64,000 nt of DNA, from NCBI GenBank assembly GCA_004352715.1, contig SCFE01000053.1:244923-308922 (forward strand), in the 5' to 3' direction. Position 1 is the stretch's first letter, and each line of letters begins with the position of its first letter. Of the stretch, positions 56,427 to 64,000 are shown in pieces. The stretch is from Hofstenia miamia. Its lineage: Eukaryota; Xenacoelomorpha; Acoela. The notes beneath the pieces are model-generated. The model made no database searches, was not told where the DNA came from, and saw nothing but the letters and a program-made list of their open reading frames with translations. The translations under genes and the position numbers were made by a program.

Positions 56427-56630
56427 TTGCATAGATATTTAATGTATAATTTTATACATCCCGTTTGTAGGGAATATTATTCATTAATTCTCAAGATTTT
56501 CGATTTTGGTATAAATGTGTTTTGTATAGTGCTGATATACAGTATCGGCATTGAAGGAGGGGTTAAGGAGGCAATTACCATGGCAACGTTGTATGCAAAT
56601 ATTACTGAAAATTCATCACAACTCACGTAA
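56427..56630 (+). CDS. Candidate first exon of a membrane protein (tentative)
   Basis: 67 codons on plus. REYYSLILKIFDFGINVFCI leads into VLIYSIGIEGGV, a probable membrane helix, then TMATLYANITENSSQLT with an N-glycosylation sequon (NIT). A GT donor (GTAAGG) lies at the frame end. Alternatively it is an internal exon starting after the AG at about 56470. The helix followed by a short extracellular loop recalls the first helix of MARVEL-type four-helix proteins, but no downstream exon was found before the repeat-rich DNA at 57.3 kb. Chance is a real possibility. Confidence 0.3.
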   Translation: MHRYLMYNFIHPVCREYYSLILKIFDFGINVFCIVLIYSIGIEGGVKEAITMATLYANITENSSQLT

Positions 56631-56639
56631 GGATTTGCA

Positions 56640-57260
56640 TGAATTAAGCATAACTAAACATTTTTTAATATTTACAATTTTTACGCAAAAACCTATATTT
56701 AACTGAAAAAGGTTCCATTGCTTAGTAATTTAAATGAACTATCTTGACCTTTAACATTTAATGCTGTTTGTTTTAGTGCTTTAATTAGCATTTCCCTAAA
56801 AATGATGCAACAGCCTAAGGATATTGGTCCAATTCTGTAGTGCAATTTTTGTTAATGACTGAAGAAATGCTGACATAAGAAGAAAGTTATATAAATTATT
56901 AAACTTTTTAGTGTTATGGGCATGTGTTAGCCACATTTATAGCTGTTTATATATACAAATTAGAATATATGTTTACAATTTCATTTATATATATATATAT
57001 ATACCTGTATATATACTCGCTAAATGTTTTTTTAAAAACATCATCATGACCGGGTTTCCAAACATAAATCTTTGAAATTTTGTAGGGTAGTGTCTCTTTA
57101 ATTTACCTACCGCCATGGTAAATATATTTAAGTTCGAGTGAATGCTGCGGGAGCAATTGCCAAAAACGGTTTTTTGGGGATAAAGTGCGATTCCCGCTAA
57201 ATTCATTAGAAAATTCGGAACTGATTCCCGCAAAATGTAGGGTTTTTGCATTTTCCATAG
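56640..57260. other. Intergenic
   Basis: No feature recognised apart from a short (TA)n at 56987-57002. Confidence 0.35.
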
Positions 57261-57267
57261 CAAAGCT

Positions 57268-57291
57268 GGAAATATATATGTATGTATATAT

Positions 57292-57330
<39 letters not shown>

Positions 57331-57572
57331 NNNNNNNNNNNNNNNNNNNNNNNNNNNNNNNNNNNNNNNNNNNNNNNNNNNNNNNNNNNNNNNNNNNNNN
57401 NNNNNNNNNNNNNNNNNNNNNNNNNNNNNNNNNNNNNNNNNNNNNNNNNNNNNNNNNNNNNNNNNNNNNNNNNNNNNNNNNNNNNNNNNNNNNNNNNNNN
57501 NNNNNNNNNNNNNNNNNNNNNNNNNNNNNNNNNNNNNNNNNNNNNNNNNNNNNTATATATATATATATATAT
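57268..57572. repeat. (TA)n microsatellite with 223-N gap
   Basis: TA/TATG runs at 57273-57330 and 57554-57572 border N at 57331-57553. Confidence 0.97.
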
Positions 57573-57669
57573 AGGGCCCCACGAGTACTCGAAACCTACT
57601 CGATATTAGTTTAATGACATCTATTTTTCTTCAATGTTTACTTGGTTTTCTAATTTAGTGTAAATAGAA

Positions 57670-58990
57670 TAAGTTTAAAGCCGACGAAAATACACTGAAA
57701 AGATTTCGTAAAAATAAAATTAGAAGTTTACAATATGATCTGGCTAAAAACTGTTTAATTTGTGAAAAGAACGTCAAAGAAATGTGACATCGTGTGGCAT
57801 ATATGCACAAAAATATCCGTAAAGAGGTTTTAGTGTTAACGAACGACTTCTTCAGGTGCGATGCTTTACGCAAAGTATATTATTGCAATCAATGCAAGCG
57901 GTTATTTGTAAACTAAATGGTTTAGGAACTACTGCTACAAAACTAGAGTTTGCAATGACTTAGTTAACAGAGTTATAGATGACTTTAAAAATCACCAAGA
58001 GAGACGTCTCACAGGAAGAGGAGTCACACATAATTCCATCAAATACCATTTGGGAAAAAATCTGGATTGGTGAAACAAATATTTTTCGAAAACCTAATTT
58101 GCTAAATGAAATAATTAAATGTCATCAAGCAAAATCGAATTGGAAAGCTCATTTATCGAAGTTAGTTAAATTTTTAAAGTGCATAAAATCTTGGTGCAAA
58201 TATGTTTCTCTAGACTTAAGTGAAGCGCTACCAATTATATCCGAAGTGAAATCAGACTATTCAAAATAAGCAGCTAGGCAAAACATTAAGAACCAGCAAA
58301 AAAGATTTGAATCAGTACCTAATTTTAAGCAAATGAAAGAAATGAAATCAAAAATTAAGGTTAATTTAATGAAAGTACTTAACAATGAAATAACTATTTC
58401 CTATTCTGATTTTAGAGCAATGGCATTTTTTGATATCCAAAGCCACTAATGCTGTCGCCAAGGTCCAATTTTGTAACTTACTTGGAAAGAAGTACATGAA
58501 ATAAGGAAAAATAACGTAGTTCTTATAACAAAGAATAAAACTGGTTACAAACATCCGGTGCGGATTTCACTAAATAGTACACAAATTCTAGTTCTAGAAA
58601 ATTTAAGAGATGCCTTTAAAGACAATTTTTCATAAAGAAATCGATATTGTATTCGGTAATTCGAATGGAAGGTAGTGCACAACAATGCCAAAAGAACAAT
58701 GATGTAAAAATGTGTAGGTTCAATCCTACATCTGTGAGAAATTTTTTTAAAAACGAAATATTAAAAAACATTTCTGCATCATTACAGGATGCATATCTGG
58801 ATCAAACGGGCTATTCACGGCAAATAGGTGAAAGCGAATATTTACCGGATACTTTTAGAGACCTCACTTCTTTATATGATAACATCATCGGCGGAGATTC
58901 TGAAAATATTCAAACACGGGAGACACTCAACGAAAAATATATTAAATCTCTGAAGACATTTCGAAAACAAAAGAAAAAAACATTCCCATG
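57670..58990 (+). pseudogene. Zinc-finger plus tyrosine-recombinase-like gene remnant
   Basis: Frames joined only by order. At 57690-57900: a C-x2-C...H-x5-H finger (CLICEKN, HRVAYMH), then RCDALRKVYYCNQC. At 57979-58269: a helical domain ending ISEVKSDYSK, with continuing same-frame sequence to about 58430 including SYSDFRAMAFFD. Then SKATNAVAKVQF and, after a shift, WKEVHEIRKNNVVLITKNKT and GYKHPVRISL (58480-58590). The 'V.N.T..EV......+V.+.KTG...PV.+.L' pattern resembles the N-terminal half of the catalytic domain in YR-like invertebrate proteins, perhaps Crypton-related. A final open frame at 58647-59000 is unrecognised. Many stops: dead. The family call is from memory of motifs. Confidence 0.45.
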
Positions 58991-59000
58991 CAAAATTTAG

Positions 59001-61150
59001 TAGAATTTGACGATAAATTTGTAAGAAAAATTTATCGAAAACTTAAAGGAGCAGCCCGTTTTATATAGTGCTTAAACTTTTCTCTTTGAAAATAATCTTG
59101 AAAAATTTGTTTATATAAAATTTCTTACAATGTATGCATAACAAGTGTACATAATGGTAGCAATAAATATAGAAATGTACAAAATGGTAGATATAAATAA
59201 ATGCTTACTAAATGGTAGCTTAAAACATGATTTCGTACATAATGCTAAATATATTATTTTGTACTGTACAAAATGGTAGAAATAAGTCGCATATTCATAA
59301 GAAAACCGTATGAACAATCAAAAGTGAACCTACACCATTCGAATAGGGACTATAACCCCCTCACACTTAGGTACAACTTCTATGGTTAACTCCACGTTTT
59401 CAGTGATTATCCAAAAAAACGAATTTCTTCAAATTTTAGACTTCTATCAATAAAGAATTAGTGGAATAAGCAAAAATTCGAGGATGTAAAAGATTAGCAT
59501 TTTATATTATTGTGAAATTTTTTAACAAAAACGATGTAAATAGTCAGAAAAATATTCTCATACTTAAAATTTCTACAAAAAGTGAACTACTCAACAACGC
59601 GCATTCGAAAAGCTATCGTGCTTAATATTTAAATATCGCCAGTCTTGTAAGATGTCTCATCGTCATTTGATGCGCAAATATTTATAATTCGCCCTTTGAT
59701 AAGAATGCCATATTTTTCGAGCTTTTGAATACTGTTTTTTCGCCATTTGATAAAAAACGCATATAGTGGTATACACTAAATATTGGATAAACTTATCAAA
59801 ATTTATTTTTCTTTTAAAATACGACAACAAACGCAAGTTTTACTACTTTGTTTTGATGAAAATCAGTTTTGAAAGCGCGAATAGATGAATACCAACATTA
59901 TTTTCAAAAAATTTGGGAATGAATTTGAAAAAAAAATTTAAAAAAACAATACACAATTCATATTTTTAAAACATGAAAAATTTAGAGTGAAAAGAGGAGA
60001 CTCTTTTCTATCACTTGCATTTAGATTGAGCATCGCTTTAACAGTTTTTAATATGATCATGAAAAATTTTAACAAAACCTCAAGCGGTTTAAGTTTAAAC
60101 ATACGGCCACTAAGAACTGTAATTGGCTGACCGTGGCCTCTTTGAGGTTGTAGTTGCGGGTTAGGGACAGCCGCCTCCAAAATGTTGCAGAATGAGTGCC
60201 TAGTTTTGCTGTATTACAGCACAGAGGTTACAGATTAAAAATTGTATATTTTTAATTGAAGTGGTTTTTATGTTTCATAGTATCATATATTACATATAAA
60301 ATTAAATTAATAAGAATCACAAAAAACGAAATATAATTATTTTAGCTAATTTACATTTTTTAAAAAAAAATTGTCCAATGGGCCTTAAATTATATTCCAA
60401 CTATTTTAATGCAATTAAAAATTGCACATTGAATTTTAATAAATTATTGTGTTTGGAAGAGCCTAAATATATATAACGCTTAAAGGAGCAAGTGTAGGAG
60501 AAGAGATAATATGGATGGAAAGAGTTGAGGAGGTTTTATGAATTACAAAGGATGGGACGCTATCAAAGTAGAAAGGACCAGACATCTTGCAAGATAAAAA
60601 ATTACTTTAAACACTTTCAGCATTTTGTAAAGTTCAGATTAATTTCGTTGAGCTATATTGCAGGATTATCCAAAATAAGAGCATTTCGATTGGATGCCAA
60701 AATCTTAATTCTGGGTAAATAACAAATAATTAGTATGAAATGCCTCCAAATTTTTAGACTAATATTTGCTAGAGCTGGTGATAGCATCCGCTTTAGAGAT
60801 CTTTTGTAGGATCACAATTTTGTGAAAACTTGGGATTTGTTTCGGATCCAAAAATGTATGTATTATATACATTTTATACATTTAATATTATTTTAAGTCT
60901 GATAATAATCTCAATCTTAACACTTACAAAATAGTATTCGCAATTGAAAAAACAATTCTATATTTTAAGCCCGTATTTATTCATTTTTATTGTAGCAATA
61001 AATAATTTAAATTCGAATCCAAAAAATCATTAATTTTTAAGAATTCGGATATGATCGAATCATGATATTGAAATTTCGGATCCTGATCGAATTGGAGTTT
61101 GAAATTTTGTGTCCGATGTTACATATGGATATGAATACCGACTTGAAAAG
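59001..61150. other. AT-rich intergenic DNA
   Basis: Irregular repeats of 'gtacaaaatggtag' at 59130-59290 (about five copies). 'gatccg/ggatcc' words at 60840-61110 may be an old MITE. No gene recognised; frames of 65-80 codons lack motifs. Confidence 0.35.
59130..59290. repeat. Short imperfect repeats of a GTACAAAATGGTAG word
   Basis: 'gtacataatggtag', 'gtacaaaatggtag', 'cttactaaatggtag', 'gtacataatgctaa' and 'gtacaaaatggtag' occur at roughly 25-40-bp spacing with AAATAA between. Too irregular for CRISPR. Confidence 0.6.
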
Positions 61151-61169
61151 AAATGTTTAGCACTACTAA

Positions 61170-61171
<2 letters not shown>

Positions 61172-61203
<32 letters not shown>

Positions 61204-61317
61204 NNNNNNNNNNNNNNNNNNNNNNNNNNNNNNNNNNNNNNNNNNNNNNNNNNNNNNNNNNNNNNNNNNNNNNNNNNNNNNNNNNNNNNNNNNNNNNNNN
61301 NNNNNNNNNNNNNNNNN

Positions 61318-61346
<29 letters not shown>
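61172..61346. repeat. (TA)n microsatellite with 114-N gap
   Basis: TA runs at 61172-61203 and 61318-61346 flank N at 61204-61317. Confidence 0.97.
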
Positions 61347-61349
<3 letters not shown>

Positions 61350-62200
61350 GTCCGGTGTAACTTGACTTTCACAAATAAGGGTCCGTAGTATACCACCATA
61401 CCATACACAATGGTCTGTTGTATCAGATTTTTTTCAAGTATTCATAATTTTTTTCGTTAATTTCTATTTTATTTAATGTCCGTTTGAATTGTTTACCATT
61501 AGGAAAAACGGCCGCAAAGTCAATCTAAAATTAGCTATATTCAGTTAAAGCTACTTAATTGAAAATGCTAATTTTAAGGCATTCAAGTTGTGAACTAATG
61601 TTTTTTGCAATTTTTGTTTGGAGTGAATTACCACAATAAGGATTTTCAAGTTGTTATGAATAGAAATCGAATAAATTAGTCCACAATTAGACCAGTTTGG
61701 GCCAAATAAACTTTTCGTGTTTTTGAAGACATTAAATGAGATAGTGTAGTCTTGGCAGTGAAAAATTCCATGTAAACTGTGTCAATAACGTAAAAACTAA
61801 TCAAGTAATAGGTCTCCAAACATAGTATACTTTATTAATTGAAATAGATAGCAATTAAAAAAGTGCTAATATTAACCCTTATTTTTGCTTGCTACATATA
61901 AAACTAAAAAATCTAAAAATCAAAAAAGTGGGATGCAGAAAAGTTGAAGCCCTACAAAATGTAATGTAAACCTGTCCACAGGGTCAATATTCGTGGTGAA
62001 GGAAAACATTTTCAAAAGCTCACAAAATCAAAAATGAGGATTCTTTTCCAACTTATATGTATGTACATAGTGAAATAATTGACAAGGATATTTAGATAAA
62101 AATGTATAAAAGATAGCTTAACTAAAAACGACATACATCAGGTTTTACAAAAGACCAAGTTGAATATTACAACTTATCATTATGTGTGAAAATAGTAAAA
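61347..62200. other. Intergenic
   Basis: AT-rich, nothing recognised on either strand. Confidence 0.35.
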
Positions 62201-62379
62201 AACTAAAAATTTTGAAAAATAAATTGATTTTATTATTGATTTTTATTATCAGAAGATTATTTGATGTGCTTAAACGCATTAGAAAAAAATTTTTTAAATA
62301 GGAAACATACCTGGTCCGTTATCACGTTAAGAAATTAACGTTGTAATCAGAACTGCCGAATAAAACAGTACAACGGATC
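62201..62379 (+). repeat. Direct repeat copy 1 (about 179 bp)
   Basis: Nearly base-for-base the same as 63498-63676, from 'aactaaaaattttgaaaaat' to 'acagtacaacggatc', each followed by (TA)n. Copies 1.3 kb apart. Confidence 0.93.
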
Positions 62380-62411
<32 letters not shown>

Positions 62412-62652
62412 NNNNNNNNNNNNNNNNNNNNNNNNNNNNNNNNNNNNNNNNNNNNNNNNNNNNNNNNNNNNNNNNNNNNNNNNNNNNNNNNNNNNNNNNN
62501 NNNNNNNNNNNNNNNNNNNNNNNNNNNNNNNNNNNNNNNNNNNNNNNNNNNNNNNNNNNNNNNNNNNNNNNNNNNNNNNNNNNNNNNNNNNNNNNNNNNN
62601 NNNNNNNNNNNNNNNNNNNNNNNNNNNNNNNNNNNNNNNNNNNNNNNNNNNN

Positions 62653-62685
<33 letters not shown>
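62380..62685. repeat. (TA)n microsatellite with 241-N gap
   Basis: TA runs at 62382-62411 and 62653-62684 flank N at 62412-62652. Confidence 0.97.
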
Positions 62686-62687
<2 letters not shown>

Positions 62688-62756
62688 GAAAGTGTCCGCT
62701 TAGAAATATATGTTTGACTAAAATATGCATAGCTTATAAGATAAAGTTTCTACTAC

Positions 62757-63104
62757 CAGTGTTGGAAAAAATCCGATTTAAATTTAAAAAATCTTAAAAT
62801 CAGATTTTTCTAGTTAAATCGGATTTATTTATCTAAATTTCAATTTTACCCAGACAATCTTTCAAGATATATATCTTTTGGATACTACTTTTTTTTAAAT
62901 ACAATAATTTAATCAATTTTAAACAGAGGATAAAAAACATGCAAACGCACATTTCAAAGCTTGCAATATATTCCAATATCAGATCAACGCCTTTAAAATA
63001 ATTAGAATACACTACTTGTATCTCTTTTAGTGTACTTGATTTAAATCAGTAATTTAACTAATAATGTCCTTTGGTTTAAATCCGATTTAAATCGACCAAC
63101 ACTG
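62757..63104. mobile_element. hAT-type MITE, 348 bp
   Basis: Perfect CAGTGTTGG...CCAACACTG ends. Flanks TCTACTAC (62749-62756) and TTTACTAC (63105-63112) match 7 of 8. The sub-terminal motif TCCGATTTAAAT appears inverted at both ends. No ORF. Confidence 0.88.
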
Positions 63105-63418
63105 TTTACTACAAAATAACATTTCATATTCGCATTATTCCGTTAAAGGTAAACATGTCCTCAATAAAAAACAACGTTGAAGGATATAAAATTTTATATC
63201 CCATCAATTCGCGATAAATGCCGTTTTTCGAAACAACATACTACATAGGGTTGAAACATTGCCATGTTAGAGAAATGTTAACCCAAGAATAGAATAAAAT
63301 TACAAGCAAAATATTTTGAAACTCAATAAAAAACAACGATTGCATCAACAGATATAATTACTGGATGTTGAAGATCATAAAAGTGTAAAAACGGAATTAT
63401 ATCTAAAATTTAATGCAG

Positions 63419-63780
63419 ATAATATTCGAAATATACAATTGCAAGGACACAATATTAAGGAGATGGTAATATACAAATATAATTTTAGTATTATATAAAC
63501 TAAAAATTTTGAAAAATAAATTGATTTTATTATTGATTTTTATTATCAGAAGATTATTTGATGTGCTTAAACGCATTAGAAAAAAATTTTTTAAATAGGA
63601 AACATACCTGGTCCGTTATCACGTTAAGAAATTAACGTTGTAATCAGAACTGCCGAATAAAACAGTACAACGGATCCTTATATATATATATATATATTAA
63701 TAATATTCGAAATATACAATTGCAAGGACACAATATTAAGGAGATGGTAATATACAAATATAATTTTAGTATTATATAAA
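63419..63780 (+). repeat. Nested local duplication
   Basis: A 79-bp block at 63420-63498 ('aatattcgaaatatacaatt' onward) recurs at 63702-63780. Between the two lies the second copy of the 179-bp repeat (63498-63676) plus (TA)n. The arrangement B-A'-(TA)n-B' means the A' segment is bracketed by identical sequence, which could be a real tandem event or two haplotypes placed end to end. Confidence 0.88.
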
Positions 63781-64000
63781 TAAATTTTACGAAAAGTGAT
63801 ATATTTTGGTTTACTTTATTAAAATGATGAAAGACACGACACTTAATCGTCCCTTCCATTCCCATTAGGCCAATGCTCATAGAGTGCTATAGGGCGTATA
63901 GAAATATATCGAATGTGATATTACACCGAATTTAGTAGCCTTGTATTGTGATAATTTTCCGTTGGTTTATTTTGGTGTAAGATTCCCCATATTTTTGAAA
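63781..64000. other. Window end, no gene recognised
   Basis: A slightly GC-richer stretch at 63830-63900 with no motif; the minus frame 63644-63880 is not convincing. Confidence 0.35.

Noticed and set aside
1-64000. tRNA or rRNA genes
   Set aside because: I saw no cloverleaf-like A and B box pair or rRNA core sequence on either strand by eye; a tRNAscan-type run would be needed to exclude decayed copies.

Overview
This is an animal nuclear genome window, very AT-rich. The evidence is spliceosomal introns, Tc1/mariner, hAT, LINE, Ty3-like and Polinton-type transposons, many (TA)n microsatellites and runs of N. The host is an invertebrate that I cannot name. The calnexin gene mixes three introns of exactly 41 nt with introns of 0.1-3.1 kb. 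Very short introns beside long ones, plus high AT, are seen for example in flatworms, but this is only a hint.

Layout. 1-17.15 kb: remains of at least two copies of one Ty3-like LTR retroelement family (LTR about 1.2 kb, 4-bp target duplications). Gag-like, reverse transcriptase, RNase H and integrase remnants are present, plus an unusual region of about 3.5 kb after integrase. A solo LTR sits inside the integrase gene. 17.65-18.99 kb: a dead mariner-like transposon. 19.40-20.47 kb: a small two-exon host gene on the minus strand, closely resembling CIMIP1 (C20orf85/LLC1), a ciliary microtubule inner protein. 22.7-23.3 kb: remnant of an unnamed repeat-associated protein. 24.0-40.0 kb: a minus-strand LINE split by a 13.7-kb element with inverted repeats of about 400 bp and a target duplication. 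That element encodes a broken protein-primed family B DNA polymerase (Polinton/Maverick type). It was itself hit by a solo LTR and a hAT-type MITE. 40.2-42.1 kb: a plus-strand LINE 3' end, a MITE and an LTR-like promoter segment.

44.24-54.69 kb: a complete, apparently intact calnexin gene on the minus strand (13 coding exons, 575 residues) encoding the ER lectin chaperone. Its introns carry two MITEs, a Tc1-like remnant and a hAT remnant. 55-64 kb: mostly unannotatable AT-rich DNA, a possible first exon at 56.4 kb, a decayed tyrosine-recombinase-like gene at 57.7-59.0 kb, a hAT MITE at 62.8 kb and local duplications near 63.5 kb.

Only calnexin and the CIMIP1-like gene look like working host genes. 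Almost everything else recognisable is decayed mobile DNA nested in layers. Several duplications sit beside single Ns or N runs and may be assembly artefacts; these are marked.
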